64,000 nucleotides of DNA from positions 8,469,268 through 8,533,267 of the forward strand of contig OZ022240.1 in the NCBI GenBank assembly GCA_963978895.1, in the 5' to 3' direction. How positions within the stretch are numbered: position 1 is the stretch's first letter; each line of letters begins with the position of its first letter. The notes beneath the pieces were generated by a model. That model did no database searches. It worked only from the letters and a program-made list of their open reading frames with translations, and was not told the origin of the DNA. This DNA is from Erpobdella octoculata (Eukaryota; Annelida; Clitellata; Hirudinida; Erpobdellidae). Of the stretch, positions 1 to 18,737 are shown in pieces. The translations under genes were made by a program, and so were the position numbers.

Positions 1-178
1 CATACATATATATATAGTTCCCGCTCGCTCACCCGCTCCGCTCCGCTCATTTTGTGACGGATTTCAAAAATTTTTTCTCTATATTTGATTCCCCTTGACT
101 CTCAAGATTGTGTGAAAATTTCATTACGATCGGATGAATGGTGTAGCAATGCATAAACGCCATTAACATATATACATA
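1..178 (+). repeat. Dispersed repeat, family P distal segment
   Basis: The stretch with CCCGCTCGCTCACCCGCTCC, a TTTGTGACGGATTTC block, and a TGTGAAAATTTCATTACGAT block is nearly identical to 34824-35000 and recurs in reverse orientation at about 26760-26900. All three copies abut a (TA)n array. No coding potential is seen. Family identity is unknown to me. Confidence 0.75.
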
Positions 179-191
179 TATACAAACATTC

Positions 192-193
<2 letters not shown>

Positions 194-278
<85 letters not shown>
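194..278. repeat. (TA)n microsatellite
   Basis: Pure TA dinucleotide array, one of about nine such arrays in the window. The Tyr-Ile repeats it yields in translation are not proteins. Confidence 0.97.
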
Positions 279-280
<2 letters not shown>

Positions 281-299
281 TATTATTTATTGTATCTAA

Positions 300-1420
300 A
301 ACAAAACAAGAGTCTTGCACTAAGAATGCCATTAACAATATGTCAAATTAAAAAAGTGTCTTTTTAACAATGCTCTGAAGTCCTCCTTTAGATCAGCACT
401 TCGGATAGATTTAGGTAGCTAGTTCCATGCACCGGGCCCGGAAACGGCGAATGCTCGTTTACCGAAACTTCGACGAGTTCTTGGGATGACAGCGTCACCA
501 TGGGAGGACGAACGTAGATGTTGACGACCAGAATGAGAGGAGCACAGGCTTATCATCTGTGTCATGTAGACAGGGGCACGATTTGTTAAGATATTGCAAA
601 CCAGTGAGCAGAGTTTTAAAATCACTCTTTCCGGTAGGGGGAGCCAGTGTAGTTGGCGGAGAAGAGGCGTGATGTGGTCCCGTCGAGAGATGCCACCGAC
701 AAGACGTGCAGCAGAATTAAGAACCGCAGTGAGCGGGCGAAGAGCAGTCATAAGCAGGCCTGCAAGGACCACGTTACAATAATTTAATCTAGAAACAACG
801 AGAGCCTGGACCGAAATCCGCACGCAGTGTTGGTTTAGGGCACCCTTGATCTGTCGGATGCGGCGTAGGTGGAAGAAACAAGATCGTGCCACGGCCGATA
901 TATGTAAATTCATAAGCAAGGAGCTATCCAGTATCAATCCAAGATTTCTAATAGACTTTACGTGGGTGATGACGCAGTCAGTACTGGGTTGAAGACTACA
1001 ATCATCCAGGTGTCGCGTTGAGGCGTTCCCTCGATGGAACCAGATAAGTTTTGTTTTAGAGGGGCTTAGGCTCAATCTCATAGACGAGGACCAAACGCGA
1101 ATCTCGCTGACACAGGCGACAAGACGCTCTCTAACGAACTGCAGGTCGGTTACGTCAAAATGAATGTACAGCTGAGTATCATCAGCGTAAAGATGAGAAG
1201 AAGCAATCCAAGTAATAGGGCTTGTGTAAAGGATGAAGAGAAGTGGGCCTAAGATTGAACCATGGACGGCACAGCTCCAGGCCAGGCTAAAGCTAAAACT
1301 TTCATTCCTAGAGTATGGATAGAAACTTTATTTCTAGGCCAGAACTAGGATGCGATGGTCTAAATAGTTCCCAATCAATGTCAGTTCGGCTTCAGCTTCT
1401 TGTGAGAGAAAGGTATGACG
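300..1420 (-). mobile_element. LINE remnant, reverse transcriptase C-terminal half (CR1/L2-like)
   Basis: The minus strand carries a long reading frame from about 1290 to 419 with non-LTR RT landmarks: a GSILGPLLF block at about 1230-1260, the catalytic YADD at about 1175-1190 followed by TQLYIHF, then SKTKLIWF, LGLILDSSL and, near the end, HWLPL. An AFD-like motif A lies further upstream (about 1435-1445), but the frame there is broken by stops around 1330. The endonuclease half is absent. The order and spacing fit CR1/L2/Rex-type elements; clade is inferred from general resemblance only. The remnant ends in AT-rich sequence next to the TA array at 194-278, so it is 5' truncated and inactive. 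Confidence 0.85.
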
Positions 1421-2920
1421 AATGAATGTTGTGATGTCGAAAGCTAACTGAACGCACTATGGGTCCAGATAGTTCACTTGTCCGATTTATGCATTCATCG
1501 GCGGTCAGCCTCGAACGAAAACACTAGAAAATAATGAAATCTAATAAATTAAAGATGAAAAAATATCAGCGCCGTATTCGCGCCGAAAAAATTCGTCTGG
1601 CGCAAGAAATTTATTTTTACGGCTAACTCAGCCGTAAAAATTTGACGGCTGCCGGCGCAAGTCAAAAAAATTCGGCGCGGTGGCACCAGGGTCTACTCAG
1701 AACACTAACGTTTTTCTGGTTATTTAATAAAACTGTGGTGTTTCACAGACTGCTTGTGTTACACCATTTTGTTGAGCAAAATTTCGTAAATAAGTCAGTA
1801 TTTTATTGTTGCCAGAAGACAGATGCCATTGTCACAGGTCGGGGGGGGGGGAGACTTTGGTTTGATGGAAGCAGCCGCGCGGCCTCGTTTTCTCACTGAT
1901 ATGTTTAACTATAGCTTTGCTAGATGGGCTATCAGCATCAGTGCTTTTCATACTTGCTGTCTTCGAGACTTCTGTCCTGAATTCCGTTCGTTTTATGAGT
2001 CTAATAAGCAAGAGCGTCATTTCAGCAATTCCTTTGGGGGGGGGGGGGCAAACTTTTTCCGAGAATTTATTCTGTACAAATTTTTAGCAAATCTATACTT
2101 TTGCCTCCAAAAAATAGCTGAGGACCGGGGGGAGGGTAGTCGGAGATACATTTTCACGCATTTTCAAAAAAATGTCTTTAACTCTTACACTTTTGCTTCA
2201 AAAAATAGCTGCTGACCGGGGCCGGGGTAGTTGGGGAGATACTTTTTCAAAAATTTCCGAAAACTTTTAATTTATTTTATATCAAAAAACTTTCTTTTTC
2301 AAAAATTCTTGGAAGAGGCAATCTCTCCCCTGCTTGTATGGTCTTGATTTTAAAACATAAGATCTGGATCTTGCACTCAATGGTTTTTTGGTATAGATTT
2401 CCTAAAAACTAGATTTTAAAAATATGTAAAGCATTAAAATATCACAGCTATTTTTTCTTCCAGAAATTGTTGATGACCGATGGTGTAGTCTGGTGGTACT
2501 CCCTAATTATTTTTGGAAATTCCTTGGAGAATTTCTTAAATGACGCCCCTGGTTTTGTGTACTGTTTTCAAGAATTCGTTTAAGTACAAAATTTGAAGTC
2601 AAAAGATCAATGGGAAGTGTTTGAAATATCGATTACAAGATTTTTAGAGAATCTTTGAACGATTCGTGTATTGTCTTTACTTCAAAACGCCCATAGATTT
2701 GTGTATTGTCTTTAAGAATACATTTATGTGCAAAATTTGAAGTCAAAAGACCAATGGGAAGTGGTTGAAAAATTGATTAAAATGTTTCAACTACACATAC
2801 AAACAAACAAACATCAGATGAAGCTAATAGAAGCGTGATAAAAAAAGTTAAGTCTAACTTTGAAATCTTAATTTTATGTTTTATGGCTAAGGACCTTTTT
2901 CGGGCAATAGCTTAACCTTT
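1421..2920. other. No gene seen; dispersed repeat with poly-G tracts
   Basis: About 1.5 kb without a credible gene. It holds G runs near 1842 and 2036 and several degenerate copies of a motif of the form AAAAAATAGCTG-GACCGGGG...GGAGATAC (2110-2150, 2196-2240, weaker near 2460). Related sequence recurs near 8320-8470 and 20600-20720, so this is probably an old dispersed repeat. Short open frames here look spurious. Confidence 0.6.
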
Positions 2921-2973
2921 GTGACAACAGAATTAATGTTATTGTCGAGTCAATTCAGATGTAAAACTCCGGA

Positions 2974-3339
2974 TTACCCAGATAGTATATAATAAACAAA
3001 ATTTGATTTCCTTTTAAGCACAGAGTAAGCATCGGACATATCTTTGGTATCAACATTGTTAACAAAACAGTCATTTTTAAAAATACGAATGTGAATAACT
3101 GAACAATTTCGTGTGTAGGTTTCATTCTTATCTTTGTCCCTAAGGCACTCTAATTCATCTGTTAATCTTAGTATGACGGTTGTAGCAGAAACTTCTGAAA
3201 GAGGTTCACGTTCCATTTTCAACTGCAAAGCCAGGTTTACTGTTCTTTCTACTGCAGCTCCCAGGCTATGTAGAAAAATCTCTGAATGTCCACTCTGACT
3301 AGCTACATGACCTCTAAAACTCAAAATTTCTGCTCTCAC
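2974..3339 (-). CDS. RNase P/MRP subunit POP7 (Rpp20)-like, partial, copy A
   Basis: The frame contains SGHSEIFLHSLGAAVERTVN, then LALQL, a TTVILRLTDELE block, and NCSVIHIRIFKND. This order (SEIxIHxLGxAxxRxxNxALQL, then VxLxDEL, then NxSxIHIRxF) is that of POP7/Rpp20, an Alba-superfamily RNA-binding subunit that pairs with Rpp25 on the RNA of RNase P and RNase MRP and works in tRNA and rRNA processing. The family's N-terminal segment (the part with IYVNxKT) is missing. The frame stays open upstream to a stop near 3385, with no convincing ATG, so this may be an internal or last exon, or a retro-fragment. A tail of about 35 residues after the HIRIF motif is longer than I expect for the family. 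No partner exons were found nearby. Confidence 0.65.
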   Translation of the reverse strand: MRAEILSFRGHVASQSGHSEIFLHSLGAAVERTVNLALQLKMEREPLSEVSATTVILRLTDELECLRDKDKNETYTRNCSVIHIRIFKNDCFVNNVDTKDMSDAYSVLKRKSNFVYYILSG

Positions 3340-3535
3340 GCTCCTGATCGCTTTCCAACTTTTCGACCACCTAGAGCTCTAAAACTTTCGGGAAAGCTTT
3401 ATTCTGGATGACAATACATGAATTTAATGTTTCCGAAATGAATTAGGCCTTAAATCAGTTAAAATTAATCAGACAGTTCAATGTGACAACAGAATTAATG
3501 TTATTGTCGAGTCAATTCAGATGTAAAACTCCGGA

Positions 3536-3886
3536 TTACCCAGATAGTATATAATAAACAAAATTTGATTTCCTTTTAAGCACAGAGTAAGCATCGGACA
3601 TATCTTTGGTATCAACATTGTTAACAAAACAGTCATTTTTAAAAATACGAATGTGAATAACTGAACAATTTCGTGTGTAGGTTTCATTCTTATCTTTGTC
3701 CCTAAGGCACTCTAATTCATCTGTTAATCTTAGTATGACGGTTGTAGCAGAAACTTCTGAAAGAGGTTCACGTTCCATTTTCAACTGCAAAGCCAGGTTT
3801 ACTGTTCTTTCTACTGCAGCTCCCAGGCTATGTAGAAAAATCTCTGAATGTCCACTCTGACTAGCTACATGACCTCTAAAACTCAA
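3536..3886 (-). CDS. RNase P/MRP subunit POP7 (Rpp20)-like, partial, copy B
   Basis: Second copy of the POP7-like frame, in the second 562-bp repeat unit. The protein segment is identical to copy A over the shared part, from SFRGHVASQ to the stop. As in copy A there is no true ATG start and the N-terminal part of the Alba-like domain is missing. The perfect retention of frame in both copies could mean function, but duplication too recent for decay explains it equally well. Confidence 0.6.
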   Translation of the reverse strand: MSFRGHVASQSGHSEIFLHSLGAAVERTVNLALQLKMEREPLSEVSATTVILRLTDELECLRDKDKNETYTRNCSVIHIRIFKNDCFVNNVDTKDMSDAYSVLKRKSNFVYYILSG

Positions 3887-4049
3887 AATTTCTGCTCTTA
3901 CGCTCCTGATCGCTTTCCAACTTTTCGACCACCTAGAGCTCTAAAACTTTCGGGAAAGCTTTATTCTGGATGACAATACATGAATTTAATGTTTCCGAAA
4001 TGAATTAGGCCTTAAATCAGTTAAAATTAATCAGACAGTTCAAGATACT

Positions 4050-4305
<256 letters not shown>

Positions 4306-4401
4306 CAAAAAACAGTGGTTGTTAAGCGCTTTTGTTGGGGTATGTTGAACACAACACTCGACTATGAATGGGTACGAATCAATGCTCGATAGTATATAAG
4401 T

Positions 4402-4602
<201 letters not shown>

Positions 4603-5743
4603 AATATGATGGCTAGAAGTTTCAGTCTTTCGGAGCTACTTAACATTAGACTACGACTATGATAGGCTCAGAACTCCTTACAATCTCGTAGCGACAAAAA
4701 CATGTTAAAAGGAAGTACCATAGAAGCGAAATTAATTTTTATTTTGTTTTTAATAATTTTTGTTTTTATTTCGTTTTAACAAATTATTTTTTATTTCTAT
4801 TTCTATTTCGTTTCTAAAAAAAAAATAATTTTTATTTCTATTTCTATTTCGTTTCGAAAAAAATTAATTTTTATTTTTATTTCTATTTCGTTTCGAAAAT
4901 TTTTTTTTATTTCCATGTTGTTCTAACTAACTAATTTTTATTTTTATTTCAGTTTCGTTTTGACTTTCTATTCTAGTTTTCGTTTCAGTTTTCGTTAACA
5001 AGAATTAATAATTATCGTTTTCATTTCTTTTACCGTTAACGAAATAATCACTGCATTCAACGAGACCAATGAATACACTTGGCCACGCCTACTTCACCTA
5101 GATATTGCGTCTGGAAGTTTGGTCCACATTTTATTTTTCTTATAACTTTCTTATATGGGGTCCCACAACTTTAGTTTTTGTTTCCACGTCTTAAAGCGTT
5201 ATTAATATATATTACTGAAAATTTCCATGGCTATAAAGTGCCCCTAACACCGTAACTTTGACCCACTATTTTGTCAATCAGAATCGCAAAATCGCGAGCT
5301 GACGGCCATTATCGTCACCACCTTAGTCCTTAGTTATCGAATTACTTATTAAACTATTAAAACATTGTTTTATAAAACTTGTTATGAATATTTATCATTT
5401 ATGTTTGTTTACAACATCATTTCATCCTTTATTTATAAAAAAATACAGGAATTTAAAAAAATGTTTTTTTTAGAGACCCATAACCTCCTTTTTGGCCGTC
5501 TAGTTACGCCTATGAAAGTAACTCGTTACAGTTACAAAGTAAAGAAGTAAGCCAGAAAAGTAACGAAACTAAAAGTACATTGTATAAAATTTAACTCGTT
5601 CCAAGTAAAAGTACTAAAAAAAGTAATGAAGTATTGGAACGAAGTAATTGAACTTCGTTACATACAACCCAGCTTTCCTAATATCTTAATGATTCCATTT
5701 TAATGCGGTGGGTTAGCTTGTTTTTTTAGCCAAATCAGCTCAA
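4603..5743. other. No gene seen; low-complexity T-rich repeat
   Basis: 4730-5045 is made of degenerate repeats of the type ATTTCTATTTCGTTTC, and 5494-5670 of AGTAACG/AAGTAC-type repeats. Related T-rich repeats flank at 6290-6420 and, in the complementary sense, 35690-35840. These look like decayed ends of DNA transposons. No coding feature is supported. Confidence 0.55.
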
Positions 5744-5751
5744 AGCGTGGC

Positions 5752-6078
5752 CAGTAAAGGCAAAAGGGGACAGGGAGGGGCATTTGCCCCCGGGTGCCAG
5801 GCTTTGGGGCGCCAAAAAAAAGAAAAGACAACAATTTCAGCAAAGTTTAGTCATATTTTGAACATGTAAAACAAGTAAAATTAAAAAAATGTATTTTTGC
5901 ACTTTTTCTCACTAGTTATTTCCAAAATTTTCTTGGTGAGGGGCTCACCGAGCCCCGATTATGGTTCGGGCGCGTTTGGTTCTCTCGGTTTTGGTCGTCC
6001 AATTGGGATGACTGTGAAAGATGGGGGCGCTATTTTATACGTTGCCTCCGCGCGCCAGATACCCTCACTACGCCACTG
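5752..6078. mobile_element. hAT-like non-autonomous element
   Basis: The left end CAGTAAAGGCAAAAGGGG and the right end CCCTCACTACGCCACTG form imperfect inverted termini beginning CAGT. They are flanked by a near-perfect 8-bp target duplication, AGCGTGGC (5744-5751) and AACGTGGC (6079-6086). Eight-base duplications and CA-G termini are typical of hAT elements. No transposase is present. Confidence 0.6.
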
Positions 6079-6544
6079 AACGTGGCTCGAGATTCGACAA
6101 GCAGACACGCATTTCATCATCCACCATCTGCAGTCGTTCTCTTTCTTTCGATTTAATTTCTGTCAGAGTTCCTGTTTAAAGCACTAAAACACTAAGTATG
6201 ACTAAGCTAATTTAATATTAGAAAAAAGTAAATTCGGAAATTTCTCGCGGCACCCTAAGAATCTGCTACGCAGTGATTAATTAGTTTCAGAAATAAATTT
6301 AGTTTTAGTTTCGTTTTGCAACCAGAATTATTATTACCGTTTCGTTTTAGTTTTGAAATTTTCAATAATTTTAATTTCATTTTAGTTTTGCATCAGGAAT
6401 TATTATTACCGTTTCGTTTAGTGCTACGGCACAGGCCCGCAGTTTGCTAGACACTGATATATGCCAACAGCGCGTCGATGCAAGTAGCAGTCTATGTAGT
6501 GTCGTTCTGTCGGCCAAAGGAGGCAACAACAGCACGCTGAGTTA

Positions 6545-7522
6545 AAACAACAATACTTACTATTAGAAAAAATAATATTTAAAATTGCTTGCGTACATAC
6601 GCATTTGTTGGATATTAGTCTTATGAATAGGAACTGAATTTTTTGACAACGCTGCTGGGGGTATTATTGACACCGCTGATCCGGTATCAATCAAGAACTT
6701 AAATTGATGGCGTGTGGTGTTGACTGTTGTGTAGAATGCGACATAAAATGTGGGTGTACCGTCGATAGTCGCAACCGAGACAGCCCCTTTCAGTTTTCCG
6801 AGACTTGTTTTTCGAGACATCGGGGACGAATTTCGGGATCGGGTCATTTGAGCCCCACGTTTGTCTGGCCATAAGCACCACGGACGACAGGATTTTGCTC
6901 CTGGCCCAAAATAGATGTGTGCTCGACAGACCTTTGGTCGTTGATCGGGCGTAAACGGCTCCAGAGAGGTGGTTGTTTTGGTGGGTTTCCTGATGACATC
7001 AACGTCCAGTTAGGATTTCCGGACTTCCTGAATTTGTTGTACTGGCGAAATAGCAATCAGTTCATCTGCCAGTTTTCCAATCTCCTCCAGGGATGAAGTT
7101 TTCTGTGTTGCAAGCATCAGAGCTACATGCGCAGGCAGTGATTTCTGGAATTTGTGTCGAACCATCTCTTCAGATGCTCCGACTTGTTGCGCTAATCTCT
7201 TCATTGTTCGTAAGTGCTGGGAAGGTCTGCCTGCTAATGGGTTGCTCTGAAGGAACTGGTCAAAGAGTTCAGCTCTGTTTGGCATGGTTTGTTCTAAAAC
7301 TTCGATCTTCAGTTTATCGTAGTCCATTGCCTCGATAGTGTCATCATCGAGGCACATGACCACCGAACCTGGTAAAGCTGATAATGCATGATTAAAACGA
7401 GTAGAACTAACCGTTATGTTCGAAAGGGCAAACTGCGCTTCCATTATCTTGAACCAAGCCAGTGCCTCGGCTGGGTTGAAGGCAATCGGTTTAATTGTTA
7501 CTGATGCTGCTTGTGACTCCAT
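6545..7522 (-). pseudogene. Ty3/Gypsy gag-protease fossil
   Basis: The minus strand starts with an ATG at 7522 and a 170-residue gag-like frame (AWFKIMEAQFALSNI near the start, a matrix/capsid pattern common in Gypsy-related gag). The reading continues in two further frames (7056-6844 and 6847-6563), so at least two frameshifts are present. The last segment carries the retropepsin signature FKFLIDTGSAVSIIPP, with the catalytic DTG. No reverse transcriptase, integrase or LTR is found next to it. It is a broken 5' half of an element unrelated in sequence to the Gypsy copy at 23.8-26.5 kb. Confidence 0.75.
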
Positions 7523-7800
7523 AATTGTTCAAAGTCGGGGTAACCAATGAAGTGTGTACAAAGGTTGACTTCTTTTGCTTCTGAAAGATAAAAGTTATAA
7601 TTTATTTGGAATGAATCAAATTGCCAAGTTGACAGTGTGAACTCGATAAAAACGGAAACCGTGATTTATATTAATTCTTTTTTGTCTATGGTAGGCAATT
7701 ACTACAAGCAGATTTAAAAAAAAAACTTTTCTTTAGTGAAGACTACCTCCATGCCAAATGTTGCTTAGATTGCTCTTGCGATTTGGACATATAGGAAGGG

Positions 7801-8154
7801 ATGGATGTCCAAGACATTGGGAATAAGTTAGTCTTAGAGAAAAATAGTTTTGGAAGGGAACCGGAGCTCCAAATGATGTCTGGTGATCGGATCGTCCATG
7901 TGAGTGATGCTGCCAAAGATAAGTCGGCTGAGGAGGTTGCTGCTCTGGATGTTGCGAAACAGGTAGACAAAGTTTTTTGGGATGCTGCTGACAGATGTGG
8001 AGGTGTAGGTACTGAAACGAATGTTTTATTTGAAAAGTTTGAAAGTGTTTCTACGGATGCCAGTGGAACTGAGGCTCAGAGCGGTTTGGACAAAGATTTT
8101 TTGTTTCAGTGTGGGCTCATAGAAATGGAACTAAAATTTAAGAATGTCGGATAG
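7801..8154 (+). other. Unrecognised open reading frame, 117 codons
   Basis: An ATG-started frame (MDVQDIGNKL...) rich in Asp, Glu and Lys. I recognise no domain. It lies between a Gypsy fossil and hAT-like elements with no promoter, intron or homologue evidence, so it may be chance or part of an old transposon. The rest of 7523-8495 shows nothing but a dispersed repeat at 8320-8470. Confidence 0.2.
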
Positions 8155-8495
8155 TTCTGCATTGACGATAATCTTTTGTTTAAAAACTTGAAAAGTGGTA
8201 GAAGGTCGGAAACTGACTGTGCCGTACGGTTGCGTGGAAAAGTCGGTGACCTAGTGGGGCCCGCTGTGATCGACAGTCATGTATGCAGAAATTGAAAAGT
8301 AACGATTTGGCCCATAATTTTTCTTCGGTCATCAATTTTTTTGTAAGGAAAAAGTGTATAAGTTTTGAAAATATTTTGGAAAAAGTATCTACGATTACTC
8401 CCTTCCGGTTATCAGCTATTTTTTTGGGGAGAAAAAGTGTAGCATTAAGAAGATAAAATTTTGTAATCTGTGGGGTTTTATAAACATTTTGCCAC

Positions 8496-9243
8496 CAGGG
8501 CCGGATTTACAATTTTGGGGGCCCTAGGCCAATAAAAATTTCAGGCCCCTTTTTGAAAAATAAAAAATATTGCTAAGCTTTTAAATTCAAAAATATATTA
8601 CAAATTTAAATCCGGCCCTGGCTCGTTTAAAGTTTCAGTCACCTCGATTGAGTCCTCTAAAACACCCGATAATTTAGTTTCTTTACTTATGACAAAGTTT
8701 GTAAAATTAGCTGAAGTTGATGAATTAGCATGAGATTCTGTTTTCAACAGAAATCCGCAAAAAACTATCAAGATTTCGAAGTTTCTTAATGTTTTTTCTA
8801 TTTCTGCTTTTTTCTTTCTTTTTGCACTTCCACTTTTATAAGTTCTTAGGGAGTTTCTTCCCATTTCGGAAAAAGAACTAATTTAATTTTTGCCGTTGAC
8901 GAGCACTGATTTCAGTGATAGACAACTACAAGAAAAGGTTTAAACAGAAAGTGATAGAAACGGAAGTGATTGAAAAAAACAAAAGTACCAAATTTTCTTT
9001 AATTTTGCACTATTTGTACTTTCTAATAAGAATTTTTGCATTTCCGAGAAATTAACTTAATTTTTTTTAATTTTAAGATGAAATTTTTATCAATACAAAT
9101 ATTAAAATCACTAGGAAATAATTTTATGGCAAATCGATTGATATTACATTTTTTTTCATCTTACTCAAAATGTTTTTGGGGCCCCTTATTTTGCGAGGTC
9201 CCTAGGCCATGGCCTAGTCGGCCTGCCTGTAAATCCGGCCCTG
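8496..9243. mobile_element. hAT-like element with perfect 16-bp inverted termini
   Basis: Left end CAGGGCCGGATTTACA and right end TGTAAATCCGGCCCTG are exact reverse complements; both are followed inward by CCCTAGGCC-type sequence. Flanks TTTGCCAC (8488-8495) and TTTGCGCC (9244-9251) could be a decayed 8-bp duplication (6 of 8). A third terminus copy, TAAATCCGGCCCTG at 8607-8620, sits inside, so the element is nested or rearranged. No transposase frame. Confidence 0.65.
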
Positions 9244-9277
9244 TTTGCGCCTTCTATAAAAATGTATATTAGGTTAT

Positions 9278-9992
9278 CGGTACCGTAGGAAGGGTTGTGC
9301 GGGCTGTGCCATCGCACAGGGCGCCGGCGTCATGGGGGAGCTAATAATATACATAAATAAATAAAAACATTAATACATTTTTTGCGTTTATTTTTTCAAC
9401 ATTTCACCATCGAAATTATCAAATTTCACGACACGCTGCGAAAATTCTCTAAAATTCTGACGTTCTACCAGCCATAACTCAATTAAATCACCAGCCCCAC
9501 TAAACATCATCATCACCACCATCCCACCAACACTAAAATATTGACAAGATCAAAGAGAATTAAAAATTTAAATTTTTTTTGATAATTTAATTTTTAAACC
9601 AGTTTATTTTCAAAACAAGCCGCCCAATTCTTTGATGTCATTTTTATATTCTTTTATCAAAAATTTTTTTACGATCAAGACCGATTGTCTGGGTTGGCAT
9701 TGATATCAATAGAGCAAAAAAACAGCATCCAGTATTGATTATGATGATGTCATAGACACTTTTGCTAATGCCAAAGCAAGAAAAGTTGTTTTATAAAATT
9801 TTGTTATTTAAAGAAAAGATGTGTTTTGACTGTAACAGGTGAAAAATTCACTTAAATAAGAAAAATTAATTTTTTTCATGCTTTGTAGAAAATTAAAATG
9901 TTTTATCAATTGTTTCAATCTTCCAATTTGGTTAAGAGGGGGCCAAAAAATGTAACTCGCACAGGGCACCAAAATAACTTATTACGGCTCTG
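9278..9992. mobile_element. hAT-like non-autonomous element
   Basis: Left end CGGTACCGTAGGAAGGG and right end TTATTACGGCTCTG form imperfect inverted termini. Both ends carry an internal CGCACAGGGC block. Flanks TAGGTTAT (9270-9277) and TAGCTTAT (9993-10000) agree at 7 of 8 bases. No coding capacity seen. Confidence 0.55.
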
Positions 9993-10000
9993 TAGCTTAT

Positions 10001-10852
10001 TAGGTTATTAGGTTGGCAATTAATAAAGTTCGATATGTTTTGTCGTTCGGCATATCATGAAATGTTTTTGACTTTGTTTTAAATCATTCGAAAGAGGATG
10101 TTTTGGTCTACCAGAACCTATTTACAAGTTTATTTTAAACAAAAATTAACGACTAATTAATCAATAATGTATTATCCCTTGTTGCTTACAAATTTTCCAA
10201 ACTTTAAAAACGATTTTCAATCCTTCGTTAGTACGAGTAGAAATTACCCGGTTCCCGTTTCGACTCGAAAAATTTCTACAACCATGCTTAAAATTCTACA
10301 TCAGTATTGAAACTACTGTATCAGCGTTTCCCTCAAATAATTATTTAGGGAAAGTGAAGCTTTTAACTTATAAGTTACATGACTATTGCCTGTGTGTGGC
10401 GTACCGCATTTGTCCTCAAAAATAAGTCGATGATCTATGGGTCGAGTTCGTTAACCTCTCAACTAACTAATAAGTTTGAATCGCTACACTTGTATTCAGT
10501 CACCAAATAGAAAAGAAGAATTGAGCAATAAAGTTTATTTTAAAGCTTTTGTCAAACTGGAGAAAATGGGAAGCAAATAGAACTAATAGTGCATTAAATT
10601 GGAACCATGCATTTTCATCTGCAATGACGATCTGCTAAAATCAAGTATGTACTCAAATGTTGACCTAAAGAATTTACGAAAGGCTAAGTGAAACTTTCTT
10701 AAATTAGTCGCGCCGAAAATCAAACCCAACACCTTTAGATCGTAAGTCATGAGCAACAACCAATTGTCCGCGAATAAATTTTCTTGTATAACATTGAGTG
10801 ATCTTTTCTCTTCCAGCCCTTATTTTAGGACTTAACTTGTTTGTGCTTAGTG
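10001..10852. other. No gene seen
   Basis: AT-rich sequence between two hAT-like elements. I see no credible reading frame, repeat array or RNA gene. Confidence 0.5.
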
Positions 10853-10860
10853 CGACAGCA

Positions 10861-11510
10861 CAGGGGCGTAGCTAGGGGGGGCAGGGGGGGCGAGCTGCCC
10901 CGGGCGCCATCTTGGGGGAGCGCCGAAGAGGAAGATACAGTATATTCATGCTAGACTAACTCTCTCTCAAAGTTTGCGTAAGATGCAAGAAAAACAGTAG
11001 TTTCCTTCCTTGCATCAGGATGTCGTCCACAGTCTAGTTGTATATCTGCTGCTTCAGTCCATTTAGTTGTTCTGCAGCATCAAACTTGTAAGGTTCTTAG
11101 GAAGGGAGAGAGCCATGTAACTCATGTGTTTCATTTCAAACCCACCAGCCACAATCTAGGCACAGATCTCCGGCTCAGCAGGCATATTATTAACAAATTT
11201 GCAAGCATGAAGGCGAGAAAAATAAATTTGGTATAACGTACGTTTATTATCACGATAATTTTAAGAATGAATGGGCTGTTGTTATAGCTTGTAACTCAAC
11301 TGTTGGTTAGGCAAAGTACTGTAACGAACACGGACATTTTTTCTGCGTCTGTAATACTCTGTATATAGATTAAAATTAAAATTCGTTTCACTTGAAATGG
11401 TTTCAAATTGTGTTTAACTTTAACTTCTTCATTGCAACGGGAGGAGGCCCGGGGGGGGCGCAAAATTTATAGTTTCGCCCCGGGCGCCAAAAACCCTCGC
11501 TACGCCTCTG
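10861..11510. mobile_element. hAT-like non-autonomous element, perfect target duplication
   Basis: Left end CAGGGGCGTAGCTAGGGGGG and right end CCCTCGCTACGCCTCTG are inverted repeats, and subterminal CCCCGGGCGCC occurs near both ends. The element is flanked by a perfect 8-bp duplication CGACAGCA (10853-10860 and 11511-11518). About 650 bp and without a transposase, so it would need a hAT transposase in trans. Confidence 0.85.
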
Positions 11511-11788
11511 CGACAGCACATGGTTCAAATTTGTTGTTTTTATTTTTATTTTGAGGTAATGGTGCAACTCAATTTGAATACTGAAGACATATCCGCCAAT
11601 CAAAAAGTTCATTGTAGTTCTACCACTGAACACAAATCTCAACCTGCCGCTAAAATAATTTAACAACTATAATTAATTTTTGGATTAAATTTTACTAAGA
11701 ATAAACATTTTTTACAACGACTTTGATAGCGAAATTGTTGTTTAGAAGATAAAGAATTAAAATATTTAAATAATTATTAGATTTATGG

Positions 11789-18737
<6,949 letters not shown>

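Larger units (their letters stand above)
2921..4044. repeat. 562-bp direct tandem duplication (two copies)
   Basis: Copy one is 2921-3482 and copy two is 3483-4044. The two are almost identical by eye; one difference noted is CTCACG (near 3336) against CTTACG (near 3898). Each copy carries one POP7-like reading frame on the minus strand. The array ends directly at a (TA)n tract. The near-identity means either a very recent duplication or an assembly artefact. Confidence 0.95.
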
